Positions 45,101 to 53,439 of a DNA stretch of 64,000 bases are shown here, in pieces. Source of the DNA: Clostridia bacterium (lineage in GTDB: Bacteria; Bacillota_A; Clostridia; UBA1212; UBA1255); NCBI GenBank assembly GCA_017522515.1, contig JAFWZH010000259.1, positions 4,767-68,766 on the forward strand. Reading direction: 5' to 3'. Each line of letters opens with the position of its first letter. Position 1 is the stretch's first letter. Both the position numbers and the translations under genes were made by a program. The notes beneath the pieces are model-generated. The model did not search any database. It was not told the DNA's origin and saw only the letters and a list, made by a program, of their open reading frames with translations.

Positions 45101-47179
45101 AGCTCCAAAATTTTCTTCTAGATACGCAATGTCAATTTCTCCGAATTTCTTATTCATCGAATACAAGACATGCTCCTCTATGGAAGTAGGTAATTTTTGC
45201 TTGGAATTAACGAAGATATTTCGTTCTAAAATACTTGCTACAACGATTTTCCCTTCTTCATTTTTCTTCTCTAAGAGTATGATGTCAAGAAAATCTTTAT
45301 CGTAATCTTTAATGAATTGAATTTCTTTATTATCAAAAAGATTACCATTTTTTTGTATGAAATTTTCATATATGTTTTTTATATGAACAAGACTTTTATC
45401 AAAATCTTCACTATCCTTTATTCCTGCATTATCCTTTGCTATTTTACGATGAGTTTTGTATGCATTTCTCAACTCAATGTAGTCACATAAAATAGATATT
45501 TGTTTATCAGATAATCCTTCAATTTTTTCTATGACTGAGGATTGTTCCCCATATTTAGAATAAGTAAAATATTCTACGTATGGAACTTTTATTCCGTTTT
45601 CTTCTATTATTATCGCATTTCGATTGAATGTTGTTGGAATGTTTTTAACTTCATCAACAGTTTGTTGTTCCGGAATTATACTCAAAAATTCACCTTCTTC
45701 TTTAATTTGATCAAGTATTGTACTTTTTATTTTGACACTTAAATCTTTCAGATCTTTAGAAGAAAGAATATTTGATGGATTCTGATTGTCAATGTCAATC
45801 GATTTGATTGGATTAACAAAAAAGTCTTTTTTGACAAATTTTCCAAGAGCTCTAGTGCCGATTGATAGATTTCCTAAAATAAGAGAATCTTTATTTACTA
45901 CTTCTTCCTTATTATTAGCTAATGTTTTATATGACTCTATAAAAAGATTGTTTACATATCTAGTGTTATAAGAATTGATAGAATCTCCTTTTTTGTCTGG
46001 GTTCTTTTCTATAATGGTAACTGCATTACTTTCTATGAAGTCGAATTTCTGTATCTTGTCTTCACCTTTTTTCCATTTGCGGAAAATTAGCAAATCACAT
46101 TCTGTTTGCTCAGAATCAACAAAAATTCCAGAGGGAAGACGAACTACACCTATCAACTTGGCTTGATTGGCAATTTCTTTTCTTACTTCATTTCGGCTGT
46201 TGTCTAGGAATCCAGTACTGGTAATGATCACACTCATTCCGCCTTCCTTTGTTTGCTCCAACATCTTCATAATGTAATAATTATGAAGTGAGTTTTTGGC
46301 CATTTTTTGTGCTGATGATTTATAATCCCAAGTCAAATCTACAACATTGAGGGAGTTTCCAGAAAAAGGCACATTAGTGGCTGTTATATCAAAATCTTTT
46401 TTTAGATTCCTTACGTCTTGTAAGGCACTATTGATGGTATTTACATAAGGATATAGTATTTTAGTCGTTAAACTGGCTAATATATCTATATCTATGCCTG
46501 TTATGTTTAATCTTTTGTCTTCATAGTCTTTGACGAATGCCCCCATGCCAACCGCAAAATCTCCCAATTTTTGACCATTTTGCAGACCTGCTGATTTGAC
46601 TATATCTGCTAATATGGAAGTTATTTCTTTAGGTGTATAATAACTGGTGTTTTTACTATAAGCATCACTTAATGCATTGTTGTTATTTTTCCCATGTACA
46701 GAATCACATAAATCTTTCCATAAATTGGAGATTGTCGTTTCTGCATGTTCGTTATCCTGACTATATTCTGGAGACAAACATTTGTATTGAGTTGCATAGT
46801 ATTTAGGGGATTCGTATGCATATGTCGAGAAATATCGAAACAGTTTATCTTTTACTGATGAATTGTTTCGATTTAATCCTGTAATGTCGTCTGTAAAATT
46901 TTTAACAAAGAAACGCAAAGTCTCGTTTTCTTTTTCTGTGAAAGAAAATAAATTAATTCCTTTTGCTTTTGCATATTCATTAAGATAGGCTGTGCCTACA
47001 ATTGTCTCAGTTCCATTTCTGAATTGACCAATTCCCAATCTGTTTTTCAGATTTCTGATTTCATTTTCATCGTAATGTATATCATTGATAGATTTGTGCT
47101 TATAACCTTCTATCTTATTATCAGTTAAAATATCATTTTTCATATTTTCTATGTTTATATACGAGCTTTGAACTTCCAT
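39098..47179 (-). CDS. Giant DNA methylase-SNF2 helicase protein (BmhA-like)
   Basis: About 2690 residues. The N-terminal third has an N6-adenine methyltransferase: SAM motif LGDFAVGMGAF (~46540-46570) and ATNVPFSGNS (~46350-46380), a NVPF form of the NPPF motif. A helicase follows, with DHAVGAGKTLTMASL (~44280-44315), FDFFCVDEAHGYKN (~43785-43815), VMATGTPITNAI and the motif VI-like RLGRMMRQGN (~42365-42395). The remaining ~1000 residues are charged, helical and unrecognised. Such proteins are typical of large Bacteroidetes mobile elements and probably modify or protect transferred DNA. Three in-frame starts exist (TTG 47191, ATG 47179, ATG 47143). The first two lie inside a long hairpin. 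ATG 47143 is a good alternative. Confidence 0.88.
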   Translation of the reverse strand: MEVQSSYINIENMKNDILTDNKIEGYKHKSINDIHYDENEIRNLKNRLGIGQFRNGTETIVGTAYLNEYAKAKGINLFSFTEKENETLRFFVKNFTDDITGLNRNNSSVKDKLFRYFSTYAYESPKYYATQYKCLSPEYSQDNEHAETTISNLWKDLCDSVHGKNNNNALSDAYSKNTSYYTPKEITSILADIVKSAGLQNGQKLGDFAVGMGAFVKDYEDKRLNITGIDIDILASLTTKILYPYVNTINSALQDVRNLKKDFDITATNVPFSGNSLNVVDLTWDYKSSAQKMAKNSLHNYYIMKMLEQTKEGGMSVIITSTGFLDNSRNEVRKEIANQAKLIGVVRLPSGIFVDSEQTECDLLIFRKWKKGEDKIQKFDFIESNAVTIIEKNPDKKGDSINSYNTRYVNNLFIESYKTLANNKEEVVNKDSLILGNLSIGTRALGKFVKKDFFVNPIKSIDIDNQNPSNILSSKDLKDLSVKIKSTILDQIKEEGEFLSIIPEQQTVDEVKNIPTTFNRNAIIIEENGIKVPYVEYFTYSKYGEQSSVIEKIEGLSDKQISILCDYIELRNAYKTHRKIAKDNAGIKDSEDFDKSLVHIKNIYENFIQKNGNLFDNKEIQFIKDYDKDFLDIILLEKKNEEGKIVVASILERNIFVNSKQKLPTSIEEHVLYSMNKKFGEIDIAYLEENFGANWQDICKGEIFFCPEEEKFIPKNIYLSGNIADKINYIESSGLAEKYAENISALKEAMPKRLTIDEIDIQGGLPYISKEIYSSFCDAINEGIGTNSYTFQFNETLCTIECVSRGKNENKYFNQIASKFGLSLSEGMPFDSEDSVSSKLKRLNNALDCFVQGGVATFGTRQKKDESYEVYAKRKGIWEFEAKNLFVELNKLLKRFIKNTPGHSAIVEKKYNDSLNSYVVPKFDGSFIQVDGLRKDLYDYQRRAIAQMLYNRTGLLDHAVGAGKTLTMASLMKTMKKMNMCNRPVMIVRPNNIASIKKDLESSFENTKIVYVMAGDGKNNSIANSLKSIKNEDFDLCVMTESALAHIYVPNAELIDIKRDIVYQNELMDAILSDNQKSTKYETVLNEIRKRISKLHENLKLLEIQEEKDKKTKIGISDLGFDFFCVDEAHGYKNLATETGKQMTQGSGVAESSNKAKNMMSLCHYIHTLNNNTDTGIVMATGTPITNAITEMLVYFKYIKPNFLKKAGWDDKNFENTFYPPTEEITYDAIGTPRRQKVYGKISNINALSPMYMTLANVVDTENTPLLLKNRPKGNVEQIMIPSSSAYYAVTEDIKLILEYQKAISSHKEPARSLNELKYIKLTEGERKALSLTAISIARRGTVDVDFVIPQEVLKTIATDYNIPVSLLTRNSKRETCVKMIKDRYDETVGVFNGKEYKGVQLIFCDQVSNARYEKKEIVFTSLLENHNKFIALDEDLKIMMASLKKKTNGGESGEDDYEYLKNDELNNHIDNMIDHIRNNYDLEDEILGKEAKDIIVQLERAKDETKTHHKWSFYEVLKKDLIKAGIPANEIVFFNNSTYGADNKKKEQLISGINSAKYRVVIGSSESMGVGNNLQESIVGGIMLDAPWKASDDEQRLGRMMRQGNKIPKELLDKWGGIKAYRFTQENSNDVFMYDKIIRKGNMIRSIKNGTTIERNADFVSKGLATDANGELSVSAEECMANLNSNFNLEIKQSLKDKITQLETEQTRSRNQVDDREKKLAKTQKAYEKNTAILNDLQANATYLKENCAFYNSKIADAIYAERLAKVKDKDNQDLFENSLVKKDSVYLNIDGVEYSNIKSIAKAIRSFEHSNRKAKISAFGIDGTIEGKGSENKIFIKINNLKDIVISNRTVKEGEQMSIEFNKEQVNILEKEIDFSLSDDKLAHLFGDLIKYQLSQESRYHTSNEKLKEELNTIQSQKVQIFDKGDILTTLSKKWDECESIENNGRKIYSRSQASEFKELVEDLISSDKENRGVLISAINDIKFKTISVAQTSSQFLSLENDILLSLIIGDEEKKKLLAPLDRDADIDKKEDAYNTLEAITSQCRKLSENKEELSLDHLNIALFEYSILDKYNHNCGKFYPYRYVSNSEGDYLMGVLISEGQSEQKIFDCKDVNTLHPNIEYAVNVANGTEIKFIEDELLTQGIISQNDYNRLKNGFNIFERRLLDNKKDNNAVEDIETIEITENDSNHISEDESSIVVEEIKNENNQMEPNKYEFPYADRVESKLPMWQSRFSKIGIPDGTYSLEEDMELSKKFMSTKQFEVCANNINSEIYEKMVRDIANGARKAFKNYFEGSGINEEGTFNIYGTRTISVLSWDGDDYINGLSEDWTGYSTAETYSLSELLSIEKEKIQEIDSSVVAIKKSLSLSETIIDQFEQGKINYTELIESRNMYRDGGEEIVSLVSEQMMIDESQKESVEEILDKLNSVISPAYELIWHHQNGELDDNTIIVISSCFNENEIDMLSEQLRDMKLIESKSNLSMSDEHALKSIIEQGKNLSESLIYKQILEDATVGKQFESIISNCLQDNEKRQILLFALDEYTSGKYINEDKSIDYEGSLNLIKETIKKTDSNIKLVDYDVLPSNIRRQRVDIDVQSLSIVNDIASEYHQIQMLRCDYNRINRSFEIAESKYQNPALAKNPVFQQIFAKAKVDKEKKTLEITETISNMKYFNQERLEEGIYEDMNKIITKINR

Positions 47180-47199
47180 CTGGAAGTCCAAAACTCGTA
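47160..47199 (-). promoter_or_regulatory. 19-bp hairpin over the start region of the methylase-helicase gene
   Basis: On the leftward transcript TACGAGTTTTGGACTTCCA and TGGAAGTTCAAAGCTCGTA pair over 19 positions with only two G-U pairs and a 2-nt loop. The stem covers the possible starts TTG 47191 and ATG 47179 and ends 17 nt before ATG 47143. No T-run follows, so it is not a standard terminator. Translational control or an mRNA processing site is likely. Confidence 0.7.
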
Positions 47200-47225
47200 G
47201 TTGTTAGACAATACAGAATCTTATG

Positions 47226-49046
47226 TTACTTGCCAATCTTGATGGTTTTTCTTTCGTTTTCAAGATTTTGTACCTTACTTTCTTTTGCTTTCTCCATTTT
47301 AAGGAAATCGCTGATTTTGAGGACTCCTTTGGCAAGAATGTGCTCTTGTACTGAATTTACAAGCTCATGGCATTCCTCAAGCGAACGTCCTTTAATAGGA
47401 TATTGTCTTTGCTCTAATTCTCCAGTTTGTTGATTAACTTTTTGCATTATGTCAGCAGAGGAGAATCCAATAGACATTGATCCTCTGTCGGAAATGACAA
47501 AACCTCCTAATTCTCTAACTTGGGAACATATTTCTTTCATCGTTTTGTTATCAAGATTATCTGTCTTAAGACGGATCATGACAACTTCAGGAGCATCTTT
47601 GATTGTGTATGTCAGATTTTGAGTTAAGTTATGATACTCCTTTTTTTCCGCATTAATAAGTACTTTGATTTCGTTATCCATCTGATTTAAGTACTTCTGA
47701 CATGTTGTTGCTCCTACTTCTAATGATGCAATTTTAGACTGCAACATACTTGCCTTAAATTGCAATTCATCAAGATCTACTTGCCTATCTTCTTTAGAAA
47801 GTCCATTTTTTGTTGACGTTACAAATGTCGCTTTGATGCTCCCATCTGCGTACTCTTTCCAGGAGTTCTCTTTTAGTTTGAATCCGTATTTTTCTGCGTC
47901 ACTTGTTATTTTTGCACCTTTAGGCAAATGGTTGACTTCAACGGAAACAAAATCTTTGTCTTCTTTAGCGGAAATGATAGTATCAACACTCATTACCGAT
48001 GTCGTACCGTTTAACTTTGATGTTAATGTTTGAACTTCATCCCTAACTTGCAAAGCTGTTTCCAAATCATTGTTGGGAATAATGATCTGACGAGAAGTAT
48101 AATTGTTTCCTTGTTTTGATACCTTCTCTTCAGAAACAATCGTCAATCCCTTTTCTTTAAGAAATCCCTGTAATCTTTCTAACTCAACTTTGTTAGAATC
48201 TTTTCCCATGTCGACATTTTTGTCAATATATACAGGAATAATTAGAGAATCCAATCCTTCTCGACGAATACCTCTCATCTTGAAGTTCTCTTTTACAATG
48301 GAATCAAGTTCCTTCTTAAATGTCATCATGCATTCGTATGCATCTTTTTGAGACACAAAAGTGCGAAATTCCCTCACCTCTCGTCCGTTCTGGATGTCGT
48401 TGTTACGAGCTTTCTCAAGGAAAAAGTCGCTATACTTTATTGGAAAAGTGATTATTGTAGAATGGTACATCGACGTGGAAAGCTTTGCAATACCATTCTC
48501 TTTGACTTTGTCAGAAAGTGATTTGAACTGTTCTGGTGTGAGTTCGTTATTGTTGTAAATCAACCTTACCTCATTGTCCGATACTGTAACTCGATACTTT
48601 GTCAAACTGTATTCGGAACGGATCTTGGTGGCAGATACAATTACAGCATCTTCATTAAGTTCTGGATTGTTACGATTCAAACCAATAAAATCATTTGCGT
48701 CGGTTTCTGACGCAAACTGAAAAGAATATGTGTTCTTCTCCATATCGTTATCAAACACAATATCTTTAATCGCTTTTGTCATGTATACACCATGACATTG
48801 TTCGCAGACAGTTTTGATCGCATGAAACTGAGATGGAGTTAATTTTTCATCGCTGATTGTGACTACGACTCCAGCATCAATGCCATCAAGATCCTTTTTT
48901 TCTGTTGATACAGCCATGTTCTGCATCATGTTCCACACCTTTCCAAGAGTGATGTCTGCACTCTTCTGAACTTCTTCTGAATGAGAAGCTGTTACCTGAT
49001 TGTCTGGATTTAAGACAAATTCAGGTGTTACATTTTCGTTTGCCAT
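47226..49046 (-). CDS. Hypothetical operon protein, 606 aa
   Basis: A soluble protein with repeated segments of the type LTPSQFHAIKTVCEQCHGVY, LTPEQFKSLSDKVKENGIAK and TMKEICSQVRELGGFVIS. These suggest three or more related alpha-beta modules, each followed by strands such as VVMIRLKTDN. A coiled-coil stretch lies near residues 430-480. No enzyme motif or named family is recognised. It starts 73 nt after the 203-residue gene and precedes the methylase-helicase by about 46 nt, so it may work with that protein on DNA. Confidence 0.75.
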   Translation of the reverse strand: MANENVTPEFVLNPDNQVTASHSEEVQKSADITLGKVWNMMQNMAVSTEKKDLDGIDAGVVVTISDEKLTPSQFHAIKTVCEQCHGVYMTKAIKDIVFDNDMEKNTYSFQFASETDANDFIGLNRNNPELNEDAVIVSATKIRSEYSLTKYRVTVSDNEVRLIYNNNELTPEQFKSLSDKVKENGIAKLSTSMYHSTIITFPIKYSDFFLEKARNNDIQNGREVREFRTFVSQKDAYECMMTFKKELDSIVKENFKMRGIRREGLDSLIIPVYIDKNVDMGKDSNKVELERLQGFLKEKGLTIVSEEKVSKQGNNYTSRQIIIPNNDLETALQVRDEVQTLTSKLNGTTSVMSVDTIISAKEDKDFVSVEVNHLPKGAKITSDAEKYGFKLKENSWKEYADGSIKATFVTSTKNGLSKEDRQVDLDELQFKASMLQSKIASLEVGATTCQKYLNQMDNEIKVLINAEKKEYHNLTQNLTYTIKDAPEVVMIRLKTDNLDNKTMKEICSQVRELGGFVISDRGSMSIGFSSADIMQKVNQQTGELEQRQYPIKGRSLEECHELVNSVQEHILAKGVLKISDFLKMEKAKESKVQNLENERKTIKIGK

Positions 49047-49119
49047 AAAATTTATGTTTTTAATTAATAGAATCTGTCGATAACTAAGTATCCGTAATTC
49101 AAGTAGAACGAAGAATCGT

Positions 49120-49731
49120 TTAATGTGCCAGGAAAAATGATTTCTCTATTTCCTGACGCTCCTCGTCCTGTGAATTGAGTCTTTTTAGTTTTTCTCCATA
49201 AACCAAATAAAGATTTGCCAAATCATTCATCTTTTTTTGATACTTTAGTATATGTGGTTTGATTATATTGAAATAATCATTTATGTTTTTATCTCTTTCT
49301 TCTTTATTGACTCCTACTTTTGTTATATCCTTAAATTGTTCAATCAACATTGTTAGAATTTCCTTAAGAGAAACAACCCTGTCAAGAACAAAACGTGCTT
49401 CATTAACTTTATTTATTAGACCCTGAAAAAAATAAGTTGTCATATTTAGATTGTTGCTAATTGTGATGATTTCAGTCTGCAATGCTTCCAAATCGCAGAA
49501 TTTACGATGAAGATCATTGTATATCTGACTCACACAAGTTAAAGGGATTGGACTATAAAACATTGTTGCGATTTGTTCTACAGAGCCAGCAATCTCTGTT
49601 AGAATGACATTTCCTAATTTTATTACTGTTTCTGCGAATCCGACCTGAATCCAACGAACCTGATATTTAGAAAACAACTCATCGTTAAGTTGATCTTCTG
49701 TTATGTGTAATAATTCTTCCATTTTTTTCAT
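49120..49731 (-). CDS. Hypothetical coiled-coil protein, 203 aa
   Basis: A mostly helical protein with heptad-like spacing, containing segments such as ETIKLGNVILTEIAGSVEQI-like helices and a glutamate/lysine-rich C-terminus (LKRLNSQDEERQEIEKSFF). There is no signal peptide or clear membrane helix. Its start overlaps the stop of the upstream 608-residue gene, so the two are translationally coupled. No family is recognised. Confidence 0.7.
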   Translation of the reverse strand: MKKMEELLHITEDQLNDELFSKYQVRWIQVGFAETVIKLGNVILTEIAGSVEQIATMFYSPIPLTCVSQIYNDLHRKFCDLEALQTEIITISNNLNMTTYFFQGLINKVNEARFVLDRVVSLKEILTMLIEQFKDITKVGVNKEERDKNINDYFNIIKPHILKYQKKMNDLANLYLVYGEKLKRLNSQDEERQEIEKSFFLAH

Positions 49732-51557
49732 TATCTAATTTTTACACCAGCACCTTCTGTTTGATATATGTTTTTCTCTGGTAGGACATCTTTTTTGTTG
49801 AAAATCTTAAGAACTAAATTTGTCTTTGCTTTAAACGATAAGTCTTTTGCTTCTTGTCTTGTTTGATTGTTGATTGATAGATTTGTCAAAGCAATATCAG
49901 CATTTTTTGTTTTGCCATTTTTTGTTTGATATTCTATGTTCAAAGATTCTCCAGCTCGAAGTCTCAGTAAGTCTTTGTCGCTTAAATTATATTCGTTTTT
50001 TATTTCTTCTAGAAGAAGATTGGGTAATCGTTCAATCTTCACTTCGTCTCCTTCTTTTCTGACAACAAAATCTTGTCCGTCTTTTGAGACGAAGTATCTA
50101 TTGTTTTTTTTTCTGTCTTCTTTTTGCTCCGATGTTAAGTCTGTTTTTAATAATTCTATTTTATTATTATCTACAGTTACGACTTTATAATCACCTTCTT
50201 CATTTCGAATAAGTTTGAGTCTTCCTTCTGTTGAAATATTCAATATATTGCTGTCATCTCCACATGGAGTTTTGATACTCATAGTGGAAGTCTCCTGTCC
50301 CATAATGAATCTTTCGTAATTGTTATCTTTTTGAAGCATTGATTTTGTGATTCCAGTATTCTTCTCTATTGCTTTCCAGTTGATATTCTTCTCAATTTCA
50401 GCAATAGGAATGTCTAGATTTTTTAGTTGCGAATATTCAGATTTTAAAATTGAGTTCTCGTCCTCAAAATCTTTTGTAGTTAACCAATTTGCTTTTTGGG
50501 ATAATTCAACATCGATATTGGCTATATCATCTTGAGTCAATGCTATATCGGAGTGATTTAATATATCTTCTATCGTTGATATAGAATTCTTTTCGACTTC
50601 AAATGTGTCGATTTTAAGATTCTTGTCTTTATATTTTTCGAGATCTAATGTAAATGCTTGATTTTCTTTTGAACATACATTAAAACTCACATTTCCATCT
50701 TTATCTTCTATCCTGGTAACAATACGGAGTTCTTTTGTTTGTTCTGTTTCTAATTTTTTTTCTTGTGAATTTCTTATACTTTCCCAGATTTCTTCAATAT
50801 CTCCTTTGATCTTCAATTCATGATAGAAGGAAGTAAGAAAAGCAAGAAGATAATCTTCTTTCATGACATCTATATCTCTATGTATAGAAGAATGTTTTTT
50901 ATTTGTGTTTTTTTGTGAAGATTCTTCTTTAGTAATGTCTATTGCATCTTTTGCTATTTCTTCTGGAATAACATTACTTTCTTCTTCCTTTTTATCGTTT
51001 AATCCTTGTGTTTGGATTTCACTGGTAAGACTGTTCTCGTCTTGATCTTTAACATCGGATTCAATGTGTGACGAAACGTTAGATATATTTGTAATAACAT
51101 TGTCCTGAGAAACAAGAATAGAGTCTGAAGTCAATCCTTTTTTTTCGGCCCATTCTTTATTCTTCCCAAGAAAAGCTTCTCCGCTCATTAAAGAATTTTC
51201 CCATACCGCCAGTAATGTTTTTTCTTCTTCGTTGTATTCAAAATTTGTTCCTGCATAATTTAATTTTATGCACATATCTTCCGCCGCTTTCTGTTCGGCT
51301 TTTGTTAATATTAAATCTTTAATCTCAACATATCCATACTCTCTTTCTTCTTCAGGCCTGCTAACATATCCGATTTCAACTTTGTCTTTGTCCATGTCAG
51401 CAAATTTCTTCCAGAGATCACAAACCATAATGTTTTTGTCAATAGGCATAACCTTATTGGTTTCTTCTGGAGAAGAAATCTCGTTTTTTTCATTTGAAGA
51501 TCCAAGAATGCTGTTAAATACTTCTTGGTTTATTTTAGAATAATCTATTTCCTCCAT
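49731..51557 (-). CDS. DUF4099/DUF3945-like mobile-element protein, 608 aa
   Basis: The N-terminal ~250 residues are acidic and low in complexity. Residues ~385-440 (INWKAIEKNTGITKSMLQKD, then YERFIMGQETSTMSI) resemble DUF4099. Residues ~520-575 (LPNLLLEEIKNEYNLSDKDL, then LRLRAGESLNIEYQTKNGKT) resemble DUF3945. These domains recur in Bacteroides ICE proteins, commonly near primase, topoisomerase or methylase genes, and their biochemical function is not known. It overlaps the primase stop by 1 nt and the next gene by 1 nt. Confidence 0.78.
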   Translation of the reverse strand: MEEIDYSKINQEVFNSILGSSNEKNEISSPEETNKVMPIDKNIMVCDLWKKFADMDKDKVEIGYVSRPEEEREYGYVEIKDLILTKAEQKAAEDMCIKLNYAGTNFEYNEEEKTLLAVWENSLMSGEAFLGKNKEWAEKKGLTSDSILVSQDNVITNISNVSSHIESDVKDQDENSLTSEIQTQGLNDKKEEESNVIPEEIAKDAIDITKEESSQKNTNKKHSSIHRDIDVMKEDYLLAFLTSFYHELKIKGDIEEIWESIRNSQEKKLETEQTKELRIVTRIEDKDGNVSFNVCSKENQAFTLDLEKYKDKNLKIDTFEVEKNSISTIEDILNHSDIALTQDDIANIDVELSQKANWLTTKDFEDENSILKSEYSQLKNLDIPIAEIEKNINWKAIEKNTGITKSMLQKDNNYERFIMGQETSTMSIKTPCGDDSNILNISTEGRLKLIRNEEGDYKVVTVDNNKIELLKTDLTSEQKEDRKKNNRYFVSKDGQDFVVRKEGDEVKIERLPNLLLEEIKNEYNLSDKDLLRLRAGESLNIEYQTKNGKTKNADIALTNLSINNQTRQEAKDLSFKAKTNLVLKIFNKKDVLPEKNIYQTEGAGVKIR

Positions 51558-52639
51558 TATTTTTTCTTTTTTATAGTTGATGTAGCATCCTCATTGATCC
51601 TTTGGAAATCAAATTCTAAATCACAATCTGTAACTAATTTATGAATCAACCGATTGTTCTTGATTATTTCAATTTTGCTATAACAATATTTCCAGAAGTC
51701 ATTCAAATCTCCAAAATTGCTGTATTTATATCGCAGATCTTTTACCCTTTGTTTGCCGAATGTTTCTGTGAAGTATCGGGTCGCAAGAGCCCCAGCTTCA
51801 TCATTGTCTAGGCAGAGATATATCGTTTGAGAAAAATTCAATGCTTCTAATGCTTTATTTTTCAAACTTGTTGAATTCAGTACAAGGTAATTAAATTGAT
51901 TTATATCTAATCCTTTGTATTTCATCATTTCTATGAATGAAAGCATATCAAAGAACCCTTCAAACACACAAACTGATTGCTTGTTGTTATGATAGTAAGT
52001 GATATCTTTAGTGATTTTTTCTCCTGTAGTATTTCCTATCAGTTTGATGCTTGTATTTCTAATTTCAAAATGATTTTTTGTATTGGTAGGAAATCCTACA
52101 GCGTTATATGTCTGATTGCTTTTTTTATTGTAAAGAGTTATTTGTTTGCAAAAAGTGTTCAGAGTTTCCTGGCTGATACCTCTATCTTGAGCGTATTTGA
52201 TTATTTCTTTGTCGGAAAACGAAGACAGGTTTATAATTCTGTTATTGTAGACAGGAATATTATTTACTCCTATTTCGTCTCCTAATTCTTCAAGCTTTTT
52301 TTTGTTTCTACTATATTGATGATTGAAAGAGTTATTCGTGTTGTAAGAAACCACACCTCCTAAGAGGTTGTTGCAGTATGCTATGATTGTTTTAAAGTCT
52401 GTAGTCCCGATGAATCTTCCTACCAAATCAATGATAGAATAACCTTTGTCGTTCAAGTCGTTTTCGGAAAGATCTTTCCAGATTTTGCCATCTCTGGATA
52501 TTGTCAAAGAAGGATGAACATCATCTCGAAATGGAGAATGATATAGATACCCAGAAGACGTATGCCTAACAGGTTCTATGCCATTGTTCTTTAAGAACTC
52601 AACACAGGTAAGCTGATCCTTGATTTGGGTAATGTTCAT
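51557..52639 (-). CDS. Toprim DNA primase-like protein
   Basis: 360 residues. The N-terminal region (YHSPFRDDVHPSLTISRDGK, then a GYSIIDLVGRF helix) resembles the CHC2-type zinc-binding domain of DnaG-like primases, but the usual cysteines are not all present, so zinc binding is doubtful. The Toprim domain has VCVFEGFFDMLSF (about 226) with the catalytic glutamate and IYLCLDNDEAGALATRYF (about 278) with the DxD. It is the first gene of the third operon and would prime the complementary strand after transfer. Confidence 0.88.
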   Translation of the reverse strand: MNITQIKDQLTCVEFLKNNGIEPVRHTSSGYLYHSPFRDDVHPSLTISRDGKIWKDLSENDLNDKGYSIIDLVGRFIGTTDFKTIIAYCNNLLGGVVSYNTNNSFNHQYSRNKKKLEELGDEIGVNNIPVYNNRIINLSSFSDKEIIKYAQDRGISQETLNTFCKQITLYNKKSNQTYNAVGFPTNTKNHFEIRNTSIKLIGNTTGEKITKDITYYHNNKQSVCVFEGFFDMLSFIEMMKYKGLDINQFNYLVLNSTSLKNKALEALNFSQTIYLCLDNDEAGALATRYFTETFGKQRVKDLRYKYSNFGDLNDFWKYCYSKIEIIKNNRLIHKLVTDCDLEFDFQRINEDATSTIKKKK

Positions 52640-52691
52640 ATCTTCTTAATTATTAATTCGTATATGATTACATTCCCGTCCATACCGCAAG

Positions 52692-52722
52692 AGGAGTTCA
52701 GAAATGAACTCCTTTTTTGTTT
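52692..52722 (+). terminator. Orphan rightward terminator near the element end
   Basis: AGGAGTTCA and TGAACTCCT form a 9-bp stem around GAAA or similar, followed by TTTTTTTG. No rightward gene precedes it in the window, so it may be the terminator of a host gene split off by integration, or an element-end insulator. Confidence 0.7.
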
Positions 52723-52893
52723 TATGATATTTTGTGTTTATTGCTTATATAAATAAACAGAAATACATTTTTGAAATGATTATGCTTTGTGAGTCAACAA
52801 TGGTCGTGGAGGCGGAAAACTTTAATGGGTGAAAACTAGTACATCAGAAAGCCAATTAGCAATCTAAATCTCCATTATTATCCAAAAAAAATG

Positions 52894-52901
52894 TAATTTT
52901 G
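52894..52901 (+). promoter_or_regulatory. -7 box of aroK
   Basis: TAATTTTG matches TAnnTTTG, 23 nt before the aroK ATG. No clear -33 box is seen. The promoter would also serve guaA. Confidence 0.6.
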
Positions 52902-52924
52902 CACCGTCTAATTATAAATTGATA

Positions 52925-53425
52925 ATGAAGCGTATATTCTTGGTGGGTTATATGGGTAGCGGAAAGACTACCTACGGCAAGATGTTGGCCGAAAAATATA
53001 ACTTGGATTTTAAGGATTTGGACATATATATCGAGCAGCGTCAATTCAAGACAGTCTCTCAGATCTTCAAGGAAAAAGGAGAGGAGGGATTTCGTAAGAT
53101 TGAGCATAACATGCTAAAAGAGGTCTCTGAATTTGAAAATATAGTGATTTCTGCCGGTGGTGGCACTCCATGTTTCTTCGACAATATGGATATAATGAAT
53201 GCGGCAGGTGACACTGTTTACCTTGAGGCGAGTGCAGAGGTGCTTTTCGACTATCTACGCTCAGCTAAGAATGAGCGTCCGCTTCTTAAATATAAGAGCG
53301 ACGAGGAGATGCTTGAGTATATCAGGGAATCTCTTGCTAAAAGGATCCCATTCTACGAGAAGGCTAAATATAGAGTAGACGCGAGAAATGTCGACTGGAG
53401 CCTTTTCGAAAAACTATTGAAATAA
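52925..53425 (+). CDS. aroK: Shikimate kinase
   Basis: 166 residues from ATG 52925. An in-frame TTG two codons upstream is less likely. P-loop GYMGSGKTTYGK (residues ~8-19), the shikimate-binding DLDIYIEQ (about 32-39) and ISAGGGTPCF (about 75-84) are all present. It phosphorylates shikimate on the aromatic amino acid pathway. Codon use is richer in G and C than in the element, and it is the first host gene. guaA follows after 14 nt, so the two may be co-transcribed. Confidence 0.95.
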   Translation: MKRIFLVGYMGSGKTTYGKMLAEKYNLDFKDLDIYIEQRQFKTVSQIFKEKGEEGFRKIEHNMLKEVSEFENIVISAGGGTPCFFDNMDIMNAAGDTVYLEASAEVLFDYLRSAKNERPLLKYKSDEEMLEYIRESLAKRIPFYEKAKYRVDARNVDWSLFEKLLK

Positions 53426-53439
53426 CAAAAAACTATTAT

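Larger units (their letters stand above)
52640..52924. other. Element-chromosome boundary region
   Basis: 285 bases without a gene lie between the leftward primase and rightward aroK. AT-rich element-like sequence gives way to host-like sequence here. The stretch holds a rightward terminator (52692-52722) with no rightward gene in front of it and the aroK promoter. The right attachment site is probably here, but the other end is outside the window, so a direct repeat cannot be checked. Confidence 0.5.

Noticed and set aside
52655..52690. tRNA 3' end as attachment site
   Set aside because: The stretch with CCCGTCCATACCGC looks slightly like a tRNA 3' half, but no T-loop consensus or pairing acceptor stem was found.
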